A stretch of DNA of 62,436 nt from an uncultured Dorea sp. (GTDB taxonomy: Bacteria > Bacillota > Clostridia > Lachnospirales > Lachnospiraceae): contig CAPEBR010000022.1 in the NCBI GenBank assembly GCA_948602995.1, positions 1 to 62,436 of the forward strand, read 5' to 3'. Within the stretch, counting starts at the first letter, position 1, and every line of letters starts with the position of its first letter. This document shows positions 1 to 9,465 of the stretch, in pieces. The notes under the pieces were generated by a model that ran no database searches, was not told the DNA's origin, and was given only the letters and a program-made list of their open reading frames with translations. Made by a program: the position numbers and the translations under genes.

Positions 1-1568
1 ACTGGAGTTATAAAAAGAATGGGGAGACGGTAGAAGCCCAATGTGGGAAAGAAGGATGCGAAGGGATAAGTATAACTTTGGAAGCACAAGAGTGCGAAGC
101 AGGGGAAGAATATAGTGGGGCAAGTGTAAAAGGACCGGAAGGGACAGAACTTCCGGAAGAGATTAAGCCGGACTATATCTATTATAATACCAATGAAAGC
201 GGAGAAAAAGGAGAGAAGACCGGGCTGGCCGATGATAAAAGCGGGGCAAAGGAAGAAGGCGGAGCACCATGGAATGCCGGAAGATATTATGTAGAAGCGG
301 TATTTGAAAATGAAAAAGAAGGGGATAAGGTAGCATTAGAAAAGGCATTTACAGTAAAAAAGATAAAGCAGAGTATAGATGCCTTAAAAGTAAATATGAA
401 ATCATATATTTATGATGCCAAAGAAATAGAAGAACCTTCTCTCTCTAATAGTGATCTATTAAATGAAAAACCTAATATTGAATTTCACTATTATAAGGAT
501 GGTGAGGGAATCGAAAAATCCCAGAAATGGATGACTAACCATACTTTTGCAAGCTTAGATGCTGGCAACTATCATATTTACGCAAAAATTGGTGAGACGG
601 CAAATTATGAAGAATGCTCGATAGATGCTGTACCGTTTACAGTAGAAAAGGCAGTGCAGGCTGATATAACAGTAACCATGAAAAATTATGAACGTGGTGG
701 AAAAAGCATTCCTTCTATAAATAAACCAGACACCATCAAAGAGGACGCAGCAATTACGTTTTACTATAATACTACTGGTGATACGAGCGGCGGTACGCTT
801 TGGGCAGAAAACGATTCTTCCAAAATAGCGGCAGGTAATTATTATATATATGCAGTTTTGGGGGAGACCAAAAATTATAAAGAGTATCGTACAAAAGCAG
901 TTGGATTTACAGTATATGCGGGGCATTCCATGGGGAAGGGAGTAGTCACTAAAAAACGGACCGATAGTTCAGAAGGCGAATTGACATACGCCTGTGGGCA
1001 TGGCTGCGGTTATACAAAAAAATTACCACTTCCTAAAAAAGTTGTTACAGTTGAATTAGGGAAAAAGGCGAAGATAATTAGTGATATATCGGCATGTACC
1101 ATGAAGCTGCCTAATGCATCCAAGTATAAGAAATACCTCACACTGGATGCAAAAAAGGGAGTGATTAAAACTAAGAAGTACTACAAAGTAAAACTAAAAA
1201 AATCTATCCCGGTTAATGTTGTTGTTGATGGCGTGACATATAAGGTAAATGTGAAGGTTAAGATTCCAACTCCGGATATAAAGATATCAAAAAGAACTAC
1301 TCCAATGTCGGATGGCTCAAAAGCATACAAATATTCTTTTAAATATGACATTAAGGGTGCGGACAGAATAACGGTACGAATGAAGAAAGGAGGAACTAAA
1401 AAACTTAATAAGGAATTTGATTATTATATAAGCAAACCGAAGAGTAATAAGATGTCTTACGTACTCTTTTCGAAGAAAACATTAAAAAAGCTTAAAAATA
1501 AGGTTACATTTAAGATTACAGCTCATTTTGGAAAAAATAAGTTAGAGCTTCCCCCTATCACAAGGTAA
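1..1568 (+). CDS. Surface protein with Ig-like repeats, 5' end outside window
   Basis: The reading frame is open from the first bases of the window, so the gene starts further left; the first possible internal start (TTG at 78) is not convincing. Visible are at least two similar modules of about 80-90 residues. Each ends in a pattern like AGNYHIYAKIGETANYEE or AGNYYIYAVLGETKNYKE followed by a short strand with FTV, typical of extracellular Ig-like or MBG-type repeats in Clostridia. A Cys pair (YACGHGCGY) follows, then a Lys-rich beta-type tail. No enzyme motif is seen. The gene precedes the kinase cluster on the same strand and could be an adhesin or a substrate of the exporter, but that is inference. 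The stop at 1566-1568 may be premature, because related coding sequence continues downstream in another frame. Confidence 0.7.
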   Translation, partial: WSYKKNGETVEAQCGKEGCEGISITLEAQECEAGEEYSGASVKGPEGTELPEEIKPDYIYYNTNESGEKGEKTGLADDKSGAKEEGGAPWNAGRYYVEAVFENEKEGDKVALEKAFTVKKIKQSIDALKVNMKSYIYDAKEIEEPSLSNSDLLNEKPNIEFHYYKDGEGIEKSQKWMTNHTFASLDAGNYHIYAKIGETANYEECSIDAVPFTVEKAVQADITVTMKNYERGGKSIPSINKPDTIKEDAAITFYYNTTGDTSGGTLWAENDSSKIAAGNYYIYAVLGETKNYKEYRTKAVGFTVYAGHSMGKGVVTKKRTDSSEGELTYACGHGCGYTKKLPLPKKVVTVELGKKAKIISDISACTMKLPNASKYKKYLTLDAKKGVIKTKKYYKVKLKKSIPVNVVVDGVTYKVNVKVKIPTPDIKISKRTTPMSDGSKAYKYSFKYDIKGADRITVRMKKGGTKKLNKEFDYYISKPKSNKMSYVLFSKKTLKKLKNKVTFKITAHFGKNKLELPPITR

Positions 1569-1693
1569 ATAGAATAGGAAGGCTGGCAGTTCAAAAATCA
1601 AAGAAAGTGAGAAAGCTGAAAGACAAAGTTACATTTAAGGGCGTAGCCTGTTATGGTAAAAACCAGTCAGAGATATTAACCGTAACGAAGTAA
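1562..1693 (+). pseudogene. Frame-shifted C-terminal remnant of the surface protein family
   Basis: Just past the stop of the previous gene, a different frame encodes a peptide containing KKVRKLKDKVTFKGVACYG and ending at a TAA at 1691-1693. It matches the end of the upstream protein (LKKLKNKVTFKITAHFGKNK) in order and spacing. This is either a second copy of the C-terminal module cut off by a frameshift, or the true C-terminus of the upstream gene after a one-base indel. No start codon or ribosome site belongs to it. Confidence 0.5.
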
Positions 1694-1725
1694 AACATAT
1701 AGAAAAAGGAAAGGATACAACAGGT

Positions 1726-3948
1726 ATGAAATTATGCATGGGTTGTATGAACCAGATGGAGGATCATCTTGTGGTATGTCCCCATTGTGGTTTTAATGAA
1801 GCGGCATTAAGGCAGGAGTCCTATTACCTTGAGCCAGGTACAATTATTGGAGGCAAACATATCGTAGGCAGGGTTATGAGCTATGGCGGGCATACGATTT
1901 CTTATTTGGGGATGGATGCAGAAGCAAATAGAAAGGTAATTATAAAAGAGTATCTGCCAAGTGACTTCTCAACACGGTCTGAGGGTGAGAAGGAAGTTAC
2001 CATTTATTCCGGAGACGGGCAGGTGCAGTTTGAACAGGGGCTGACCAATTTTCTAAATGAGGCGAACCGAATCCAGCAGTTGGGGAAAGCAGACGGAATT
2101 GCACAGGTCTATGACTGTATTGCAGAGAATGACACAGGTTACGTTATCTCGGAATACGTAGAAGGAAAGACCTTAAAGGAGATATTAGATTCCGGGAAAA
2201 AGTTTGGAGCGGAGGAGGCAAAAAGCTTTATCCTGAGAATACTAAGAGGTTTGGGTAAGGTACACAAAATGAATATTGTGCACTGTGATATTTCTCCAGA
2301 AACAATTATGGTTACTGATTCTGGAGAGATTAAACTTATGGATTTTGGAGCTACCAGATATGTGACAACCGCAAATTCCAAGAGCCTTTCTATAATATTA
2401 AAGAGAGGATACGCCCCGGAAGAGCAATACAGAAGCCGTGGAGTGAGGGGTCCCTGGACAGATGTCTATGCGATAGGTGCAGTGATGTACCGTATGCTTA
2501 CCGGAGTGGTTCCCCAGGAATCAGTAGACCGCGTGCTGGCAGATGATCTGAAAGAACCTTCAAAGATGGGTATTTCCATACCAACAAATACGGAAAATGC
2601 ACTTATGAATGCATTGAATGTATATAAGGAAGAACGGACGCCTTCTGCAGAGGCATTTCTAAAGGAGCTAAATAGTCCGGCTGTAAAGCGGATCAAAGTA
2701 AAAAAGCGCAACAATAAAACAGGGAAATTCCCTGTATGGGCAAAGGGGCTGGTTGCCTGCCTGTTCTGCGTTGCAATCGCAGGCGGGGTGATACTGTACA
2801 GAATGTCTGGAGAGGACACGCGGCTTGACAGCAAGGCAATTATACTAAAAGATCTCAAAGGCATGGAAGTGGAAAAAGTACAGGAATACATTGATTCTCT
2901 TAATAAAAATAATGGATGGAATATTAAGCTTGATACAGAAGAGCATATTTTTGATTTAGTTAAAGAGAATAACGGAACAATATATAGCCAGTCTGTAGAG
3001 CCTTCAACAAATCTGTCAGACAAGACAGTATTAGAAAACATAGATGATTTACAAGATGAAAATGGTAAAGTTACGGGAACAATCAAATGTACTGTATATA
3101 GTAATGAAAAGCTTTATTTTAGTGAAATCAGTGACATGAATGCATATGCATTGGCTAAGAAACTGGGTATTGATGTGACGGATGAAACACGTTTTATAAG
3201 AGTACAGGGGGAAAAAGGAAATTATTATGATTTGAAATCTCTTCAGATAGAAGAGGAAGTCATAAATGCAGAAGATCTGAAAAAGGAAGAGAACGCAAAT
3301 AAAGAAATTAATTATAATGAAGGAATTAGGATTTCCTATTATGCATCTGAGTTTTTCTACTGGAAAGAACTAGACGCTTTTGAAGGGAAGAAAATTAATG
3401 ATTTGCCTAAATATGCGACATATGAATATGATCTGAAGAATGAAAAGAAAAGGAAAAAGACTGGAAAGGAGAAATCATTAAAGGGGACTAGCCTTGTAGA
3501 TGAGAATTACTATTCATTTGAAGAAGAGGCGGGGACAATTGTTGAGCAGACGAGGCCTGCAGGACAGAAACTTGATATGAGTGAAGGAATGGAAGAGTCA
3601 TTGCTATATGTAATTAAAGAAAGACTTACATATAATGGAGAAACAGGCAGTCAAGTTGAAGATAAGGTGAAAAAATGGAATGGTGTTACAGTTGAATTTG
3701 CAGGAAGTAAGGACAGTTCACAGGAGGTTATAGGAGTATCTGTTTTCGATGATAACGGGCAGAAAATTAAGTATTTCAAAAAAGGCCAAAGAGTAAAAAT
3801 TATAATAACAACCAAAGAGATTCCTGAGCCAGAGCCGATACAGGAAAATACGCCGGGTAATGAAATACCACAGACACCGATTCAGCAGCCAATAGTACCA
3901 CAACAACCGGATCCTCCTATAAACAACGATGGACGAGGAGCACATTAA
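1726..3948 (+). CDS. Membrane Ser/Thr protein kinase 1, zinc-ribbon N-terminus, divergent catalytic loop
   Basis: 740 residues. The order is a four-Cys zinc ribbon (C4, C7, C18, C21), a Hanks-type kinase domain (about 35-325), a Lys/Arg-rich linker, one membrane segment (about 341-361) and a roughly 370-residue extracellular part with a Pro/Gln-rich tail. Visible kinase residues are the ATP lysine K74 (in VIIKEY), the catalytic loop HCDISPE at 186-192 and DFG at 206-208. The usual HRD Arg is Cys, making this a non-RD kinase, and the glycine loop (SYGGHTISYLG) is irregular, so activity may be altered. The extracellular part is closely related to that of the next kinase, not to PASTA kinase 3. 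It overlaps nothing but ends 10 bases before the next start, so translation is probably coupled. The start is the ATG at 1726, behind a purine-rich site. Confidence 0.9.
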   Translation: MKLCMGCMNQMEDHLVVCPHCGFNEAALRQESYYLEPGTIIGGKHIVGRVMSYGGHTISYLGMDAEANRKVIIKEYLPSDFSTRSEGEKEVTIYSGDGQVQFEQGLTNFLNEANRIQQLGKADGIAQVYDCIAENDTGYVISEYVEGKTLKEILDSGKKFGAEEAKSFILRILRGLGKVHKMNIVHCDISPETIMVTDSGEIKLMDFGATRYVTTANSKSLSIILKRGYAPEEQYRSRGVRGPWTDVYAIGAVMYRMLTGVVPQESVDRVLADDLKEPSKMGISIPTNTENALMNALNVYKEERTPSAEAFLKELNSPAVKRIKVKKRNNKTGKFPVWAKGLVACLFCVAIAGGVILYRMSGEDTRLDSKAIILKDLKGMEVEKVQEYIDSLNKNNGWNIKLDTEEHIFDLVKENNGTIYSQSVEPSTNLSDKTVLENIDDLQDENGKVTGTIKCTVYSNEKLYFSEISDMNAYALAKKLGIDVTDETRFIRVQGEKGNYYDLKSLQIEEEVINAEDLKKEENANKEINYNEGIRISYYASEFFYWKELDAFEGKKINDLPKYATYEYDLKNEKKRKKTGKEKSLKGTSLVDENYYSFEEEAGTIVEQTRPAGQKLDMSEGMEESLLYVIKERLTYNGETGSQVEDKVKKWNGVTVEFAGSKDSSQEVIGVSVFDDNGQKIKYFKKGQRVKIIITTKEIPEPEPIQENTPGNEIPQTPIQQPIVPQQPDPPINNDGRGAH

Positions 3949-3958
3949 AGGAGAAAGA

Positions 3959-6256
3959 ATGAAATTTTGCTATCATTGCATGCAGCAAATACGCAGCAGC
4001 AGGTTACGGGTATGCCCAAACTGTGGAAAAAAACTGGATATACAGCAGATACCGGTGAGTTTCCTAAGCCCTGGTACGATCCTGCAGGACAGATTCATTC
4101 TGGGCTACCCGTTAGGTTCCGGCGGCTTCGGGAACACCTACATCGGGTGGGACAGGCTTCTTTTGCGTAAGGTTGCAGTAAAGGAGTTCTATCCAAGGCA
4201 GTTTAGCAGTCGTGCGGCAGATGGCATCATGGTGGAGGCAACAGAGAAGTACCTTCAGGCAAGGCACGACAAAGGACTTCTGCATTTCCTGGATGAAGCA
4301 AGGAACGTAGCCTCTCTCTATGATATCAGGGGAGTTGTGGCGATTTCTAATTTCTTCAAGGAAAATGGAACCGGATATATTGTCATGGAGTATCTGGATG
4401 GAATGAGTGTGAAAGACATTCTTAATAAATCCGGTAATAAAAAGGATTACAAGTGGTGCCGGAGAGTTGTGCTTACCCTGCTCGACATACTTAGAGATAT
4501 CCATAAGAGGGGTATCGTCCACAGGGATATTGCTCCTGACAATATATTCGTGACAAACCAGGGTGTGATCAAGCTGATTGACTTTGGAGCGGCGAAGTAT
4601 GAGACGGCTTTGACAGCAGAGAGGTCAGAAATAGTGTTAAAGGGCGGATATGCGCCGATTGAACAATACAGCCGTGCGGCGGTGCAGGGACCGTACACGG
4701 ATTTATATGCAGCTGCTGCACTCTTTTACCGGATGCTGACCGGACAGAAGCCAATTCCGGCAACTGAACGGATTCAGCAGGATGCACTGATTCCTCCGTC
4801 AAAGATGGGAATTGAGATCCCCGGAAAGGCTGAGATGGGAATGATGGTCTGCCTGAATGTCAGGCCAGAACATCGGCTTCAAAGTGCAGACGAATTTATG
4901 GAAGCCCTGGATGGGAGAGACTTTATCCCGGTATATGAACCGAAATGGATCTTACCTAAGGAAGAATATAGCAGCGGACTTTTCAGAAAAATATCCAGGC
5001 TTCCTGCTGCTGCGAAGGTGGGAATCTGCTTTGCCAGTATCTGCCTGATCTTCGGCATTGTCTCGGGAATATCGAAAACCGGGTATCAGAGCATGCAAAG
5101 GGCAGAAGGCAAAAGCAGTACGATTGAAGATGGAGCAGTAAGGCTTCCAGACTATACCGGAATGAGTGCAGAGGAAGCAGAGGATCATATCCATAAGCTG
5201 AACAGACAGAATGGATGGAATATTACACTTGACACATCCCGGCATATATTTGATACGGATGAGAAAAATAATGGTACAATCTGCAGCCAGTCGGTAAAGT
5301 CGTCAATTGATCTGACAAGTAAAGCTGATCTGGATAGTACAGAGGATTTGAAACAGAACACAGATGGGAAGGTTGAAGGTATCATCCAATGTACAGTCTA
5401 TAGCAGCGAAAAGCTCTATTACAGTGAAATCAAAGGTCTGAACGCGTTTGCGTTAGCCGAAAAATTAGGTATAGACAAAAATGATGGGACCCGTTACCTG
5501 GGAGTACAGGAAGATGGAGGAAGTTATTATGACATTAAAGAGATTCAGACAAAAGACGGCTCCATATCTGCACAGGAATTGAAAGACGAGGCAAATGCCG
5601 GTAAGGAAATCAGCTGCGATGAAAAACTTTGTATTATTTATTACGCTCCCGACTTCTTTTACTGGGAATCATTAGGCTCCTATGTAGGTAAAAACATAAA
5701 GGACATTAAATGCGCTGCCTATCAGTATGATCTGAATGATGAGACAAAAAGGAAGAAAACCGGAAGAAGGGTATCATTAGCCGGAACCAGCCTGGTAAAT
5801 GAAAACTGCTACTCATTTGAAAAGAAAAAAGGAACCATTGTTGAACAGACCAGGAAAAAAGGGGAGAAGCTTGATACAAGCGAAGGAGTGGAAGAGGCAC
5901 TGCTATATGTGGTCAGAAAAAGACTTACATATGAGGGAAAAACAGGCAGCCAGGTAAAGAAAGAGATAGAGGACAAGACAAAGGGCTGGGATGTAACCGT
6001 AAATATTGAAGGCAAAACAGGGCAGGAATCACAGTACGTAATAGGAGTAAATATTTACGACAAAAAGAAAAAAACGGTAAACTACTTTAGAAAAGGGAAG
6101 AAGTATTCTATTACAATAACGACAGAGCCAATACCAATGGCAGCCCCGGCTCCAACACAAACGCCAGTTCCGGCTGCAACACAAACACCAATACCGGATG
6201 TGCTGTCCGGCAACGATGACGTGCCATCGGAATCAGATGGACGAGAAGCAAATTAA
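3959..6256 (+). CDS. Membrane Ser/Thr protein kinase 2, zinc-ribbon N-terminus
   Basis: 765 residues. The start is the ATG at 3959 rather than 3929, because AAAGGAG lies just upstream and the zinc ribbon (C4, C7, C19, C22) begins right after it. The kinase domain carries a regular glycine loop (GSGGFGNTYIGW), K75 (VAVKEF), HRDIAPDN from H188 and DFG from D208, so it should be active. A membrane segment lies at about 353-373, followed by a large extracellular domain and a Pro/Thr-rich tail. The kinase half is nearly the same as kinase 3, while the extracellular half matches kinase 1 block by block (for example NNGTICSQSV against NNGTIYSQSV). It is therefore a mosaic formed by duplication and recombination. 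The ligand is unknown. It is transcribed with its neighbours. Confidence 0.92.
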   Translation: MKFCYHCMQQIRSSRLRVCPNCGKKLDIQQIPVSFLSPGTILQDRFILGYPLGSGGFGNTYIGWDRLLLRKVAVKEFYPRQFSSRAADGIMVEATEKYLQARHDKGLLHFLDEARNVASLYDIRGVVAISNFFKENGTGYIVMEYLDGMSVKDILNKSGNKKDYKWCRRVVLTLLDILRDIHKRGIVHRDIAPDNIFVTNQGVIKLIDFGAAKYETALTAERSEIVLKGGYAPIEQYSRAAVQGPYTDLYAAAALFYRMLTGQKPIPATERIQQDALIPPSKMGIEIPGKAEMGMMVCLNVRPEHRLQSADEFMEALDGRDFIPVYEPKWILPKEEYSSGLFRKISRLPAAAKVGICFASICLIFGIVSGISKTGYQSMQRAEGKSSTIEDGAVRLPDYTGMSAEEAEDHIHKLNRQNGWNITLDTSRHIFDTDEKNNGTICSQSVKSSIDLTSKADLDSTEDLKQNTDGKVEGIIQCTVYSSEKLYYSEIKGLNAFALAEKLGIDKNDGTRYLGVQEDGGSYYDIKEIQTKDGSISAQELKDEANAGKEISCDEKLCIIYYAPDFFYWESLGSYVGKNIKDIKCAAYQYDLNDETKRKKTGRRVSLAGTSLVNENCYSFEKKKGTIVEQTRKKGEKLDTSEGVEEALLYVVRKRLTYEGKTGSQVKKEIEDKTKGWDVTVNIEGKTGQESQYVIGVNIYDKKKKTVNYFRKGKKYSITITTEPIPMAAPAPTQTPVPAATQTPIPDVLSGNDDVPSESDGREAN

Positions 6257-6266
6257 AGGAGAAAAA

Positions 6267-8357
6267 ATGAAACTTTGCTATCATTGCATGCAGCAAATAG
6301 AAAATGAAAAATTACGCACCTGCCCCAACTGTGGCAAGAGCCTCGCCATACAGCAGGTATCCCCCAGATTCTTAAAACCCGGCACAGTCCTGCAGGGCAA
6401 GTTTATCATAGGATACCCGCTGGGCTATGGCGGCTTTGGGAATACCTATGTGGGGTGGAACAAGCTCCTTCTGCGTAAGATTGCGGTCAAGGAGTTTTAC
6501 CCGGAGCAGTATATTGGCCGCGGGGAGGACGGCGTCACAGTGACCGTGCCGGATGAGAGCCTGAAGACTAGATTCAGGAAGGGGCTTCAGCAATTTCTTG
6601 AAGAAGCAAGGAGCGTAGCGGCTCTCCAGGACATCAGGGGAGTGGTGGCGATCTCCAACTTTTTCGAGGAAAACGCAACAGGATATATCGTGATGGAGTA
6701 CCTTGAAGGAATGGATGTAAAGACCATCCTTAAAAAATCCGGGGACAAGAAGGATTATGAGTGGTGCCGGAGGGTGGCGCTTACCGTGCTCCACACACTC
6801 AGGGATATCCATAAGCGCGGCGTACTCCACAGAGACATAGCGCCTGACAACATATTTGTAACAGATGAAGGCGTCATTAAGCTGATTGATTTCGGAGCGG
6901 CAAAGCATGCGTCATCTTTGGCAAATATGAAATCAGAGGTTGTGCTGAAGGTGGGGTATGCCCCCATTGAACAGTACAGCCGGGAGGCAAAGCAGGGACC
7001 ATACACAGATCTCTATGCAGTTGCCGCCCTCTTCTACCGGATGCTGACAGGGCAGAAGCCGATCCCGGCAAATGAGCGTGCCCAGCAGGATTCGCTGATT
7101 CCGCCGTCTGATATGGATATTAAGATTCCGGAGCAGGCAGAGCTTGGCCTCATGGTCTGCCTGAATGTAAAGCCAGAGTACCGTCTCCAGAGCGCGGACG
7201 AATTCATGGAGGTTCTGGACGGGAAGAACTTTGTCCCGGTATATGAACCAGAATGGATCCTGCCTCCTGCAGAGGAGAATAACGGGCTTATGAGTAAGAT
7301 CGCCAGGTTTCCTGTTGCGGCAAAGGCAGCGATCTGCTTTGGATGTATCTGTCTGGTCTGCGGAATCGCCTTTGGAGTATCTGCAATTGGGCAAAACAGC
7401 AGCCAGAAGGCAGAAAGTGTAAGCAACACCATTGAGGATGGGAAAGTGCGTCTGAAGGACTACACTGGAAAGTCTTACGAGGATGTGATCGAAAGCCTGA
7501 AGGCTCAGGGGTTCGAGAATCTGGCAGCGCCTCAGTATGATTTCAGCAGTGAGGCGGAGGGTATCATTACTGAGCAGTCGCTCCCGGCTTCGGAGGTGGT
7601 TGATATAGACAGCGAGCTGGCATTTAAGGTCAGCGGGGGAGATACTTATTATACCATGCCGGACTTTACAGGCATGACGGAGGCGCAGGTTATACAGTTT
7701 TTTACAGACAGAAATTTTGATGTAGAGGTACACGGCGATCCTTATAATATTGATGTCCATATGGCAGCAGGCGCAGGTGAAAATACCGGGCCTGCAAAAA
7801 AAACAGGGAAGATCACGGTAAACTGGTATTTTTCCAAAGATATTGGAAGCGGGATATGCTATGACCAGTCTGTGGCAGCGGGAGAAAAATACGACAGTAC
7901 AAAAGAAGCTTCCGTATTTATATCCATGGGCCAGGAGGAAGCTGCATTTATAAAGCAGGTTCCGGATTTTACAGGACTGTCAAAGGAAAAAGCGAAAAAG
8001 GCGCTGAAGAAGGCAGGGCTTTCTGAGATTTTCAGCTTAAAATTCAAGGATTCTAAAAATTATAAAGACGGGATCTCAGAGGGGCAGGTAAACAGGCAGA
8101 GCGTTGCCGAAGGGGAAGAGATTAATGTATTAAAAAATAAGGGACACAGGCAAAAGCTTGTATTGTATATCCAGAAGGAAAAACAGGAGCCCAAAAAGCC
8201 TGAGAATAACGAAGGCGGAGGTCCGGGCAGAAAAGAGCCTGTGCAGGAACCGGTACAGCAGCAAGAACCAGTTCCGGCACAACAGCAAGAACCAGTTCCG
8301 GAAGATTCCGCAGATCTGGGTTCTAAAGACAGTGGCCACCGGAATGAATTGTTCTAA
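6267..8357 (+). CDS. Membrane Ser/Thr protein kinase 3 with PASTA-like repeats
   Basis: 696 residues from the ATG at 6267, which has AAAGGAG eight bases ahead; the longer frame from 6198 would overlap the previous gene. Zinc ribbon at C4, C7, C19, C22. The kinase domain has GYGGFGNTYVGW, VAVKEF-type lysine, HRDIAPDN from H188 and DFG. A membrane segment lies at about 352-372. Outside are three PASTA-like units beginning near 395, 461 and 562 (VRLKDYTGKS, TMPDFTGMTE, QVPDFTGLSK). The tail has direct repeats of QEPVP type. PASTA kinases of Firmicutes (PrkC, StkP) sense muropeptides or lipid II, so a cell-wall signal is plausible here. PrkC itself lacks the zinc ribbon and usually sits beside a PP2C phosphatase, which is not seen here. 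Confidence 0.92.
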   Translation: MKLCYHCMQQIENEKLRTCPNCGKSLAIQQVSPRFLKPGTVLQGKFIIGYPLGYGGFGNTYVGWNKLLLRKIAVKEFYPEQYIGRGEDGVTVTVPDESLKTRFRKGLQQFLEEARSVAALQDIRGVVAISNFFEENATGYIVMEYLEGMDVKTILKKSGDKKDYEWCRRVALTVLHTLRDIHKRGVLHRDIAPDNIFVTDEGVIKLIDFGAAKHASSLANMKSEVVLKVGYAPIEQYSREAKQGPYTDLYAVAALFYRMLTGQKPIPANERAQQDSLIPPSDMDIKIPEQAELGLMVCLNVKPEYRLQSADEFMEVLDGKNFVPVYEPEWILPPAEENNGLMSKIARFPVAAKAAICFGCICLVCGIAFGVSAIGQNSSQKAESVSNTIEDGKVRLKDYTGKSYEDVIESLKAQGFENLAAPQYDFSSEAEGIITEQSLPASEVVDIDSELAFKVSGGDTYYTMPDFTGMTEAQVIQFFTDRNFDVEVHGDPYNIDVHMAAGAGENTGPAKKTGKITVNWYFSKDIGSGICYDQSVAAGEKYDSTKEASVFISMGQEEAAFIKQVPDFTGLSKEKAKKALKKAGLSEIFSLKFKDSKNYKDGISEGQVNRQSVAEGEEINVLKNKGHRQKLVLYIQKEKQEPKKPENNEGGGPGRKEPVQEPVQQQEPVPAQQQEPVPEDSADLGSKDSGHRNELF

Positions 8358-8401
8358 GGTGATTATCTGAGCTGCAATTTCTAAAGAGGTGACAACAAAT
8401 C

Positions 8402-9424
8402 ATGGAGAAAAGATTAGTGAATCCGGACAATCTATGTATGGGCTGTATGGCCGAACTTCCAGGGCCGTATGCCCGGTGTCCCCACTGTGGATTCGAGACC
8501 AGGAATTACAGGAGGCCGCAGAACAGCCTTCCTCTGTACGAGATCGTAAATGGGAAATATCTGATCGGAAGGGTAATTGGCATAGGGGGCTTTGGGATCA
8601 CCTATATAGGGTGGGATTTTTATCAGAGTAAAAAGGTATGTATCAAGGAATATTTTCCAAGGGCAGTCGCCGCGAGGAACACACATGCCGACACCTATTC
8701 AGAGCAGATCTCTGTCTCGGTCCAGTACAGCATGATGTACACAAGGAACCCGTCAAGGGCGCAGTATGCCTATATGGAAGGCCTGAAAACGTATATTGAA
8801 GAGGCGAAAACGCTGTCCAGGTTCTACTTGATGCCGGGGATCGTGTCAGTGCGGGATTTCTTTTACGGAAATAATACGGCGTACATCGTGATGGAGTACA
8901 TTGACGGAATCGACATGAAAAGATATGCCAAAGCGAGGGGAGGCAGACTGTCGCCGGGAGAGTTATTTCCTATACTAAGGGATGTATTAAAAGCACTGGA
9001 TGAGGTAAATAGAGCAGGGATTATCCACCGGGATATCAGTCCGGACAACATCATGCTTACCCGGGATTATAAGGCGAAGCTGATTGATTTCGGGGCGGCG
9101 AGGGACTTTGCCGTACGCAATGGCCCGGTGCTTCTAAAGCACGGGTACGCCCCCATTGAGCAGTATTACAGGGACGGGAAGCAGGGGGCGTGGACCGATG
9201 TGTACAGTATGTGCGCCAGTATTTATTATCTGCTGACCGGAGTCCGGATCCCTGATGCAGGGGAGCGTCAGAAGCAGGATACCCTGCAGAGCCTCCAGGC
9301 AATGGGTGTCTCTGTTTCGGAGGGGCAGGACCGCGCCGTGATGAAGGGGCTTCATATAGAGGCAGAGGAGCGGTATCCGGCCATCGCTGCGTTATACAGG
9401 GATTTATATGGAGAAGCAATATAG
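8402..9424 (+). CDS. Soluble zinc-ribbon Ser/Thr protein kinase 4
   Basis: 340 residues, with no membrane segment and no extracellular part. A zinc ribbon (C12, C15, C26, C29) is followed by a full kinase domain with IGGGFGITYIGW, CIKEYFP (ATP lysine), HRDISPDN from H209, DFGAARDF and the activation-segment end HGYAPIEQY shared with the other kinases. It stops just after the C-lobe. All canonical residues are present, so a cytoplasmic active kinase is likely; it may be activated by the membrane kinases or the FHA proteins next to it. The start at 8402 follows AAAGAGGTGAC. The same strand and short gaps place it in the kinase operon. Confidence 0.9.
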   Translation: MEKRLVNPDNLCMGCMAELPGPYARCPHCGFETRNYRRPQNSLPLYEIVNGKYLIGRVIGIGGFGITYIGWDFYQSKKVCIKEYFPRAVAARNTHADTYSEQISVSVQYSMMYTRNPSRAQYAYMEGLKTYIEEAKTLSRFYLMPGIVSVRDFFYGNNTAYIVMEYIDGIDMKRYAKARGGRLSPGELFPILRDVLKALDEVNRAGIIHRDISPDNIMLTRDYKAKLIDFGAARDFAVRNGPVLLKHGYAPIEQYYRDGKQGAWTDVYSMCASIYYLLTGVRIPDAGERQKQDTLQSLQAMGVSVSEGQDRAVMKGLHIEAEERYPAIAALYRDLYGEAI

Positions 9425-9465
9425 ATATGTAATGTATAAATTAATTTACCAGGAGATGAAACAGT

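Noticed and set aside
6933..7760. Minus-strand frame of 275 codons
   Set aside because: It is antisense to kinase 3, and its composition is typical of shadow frames.
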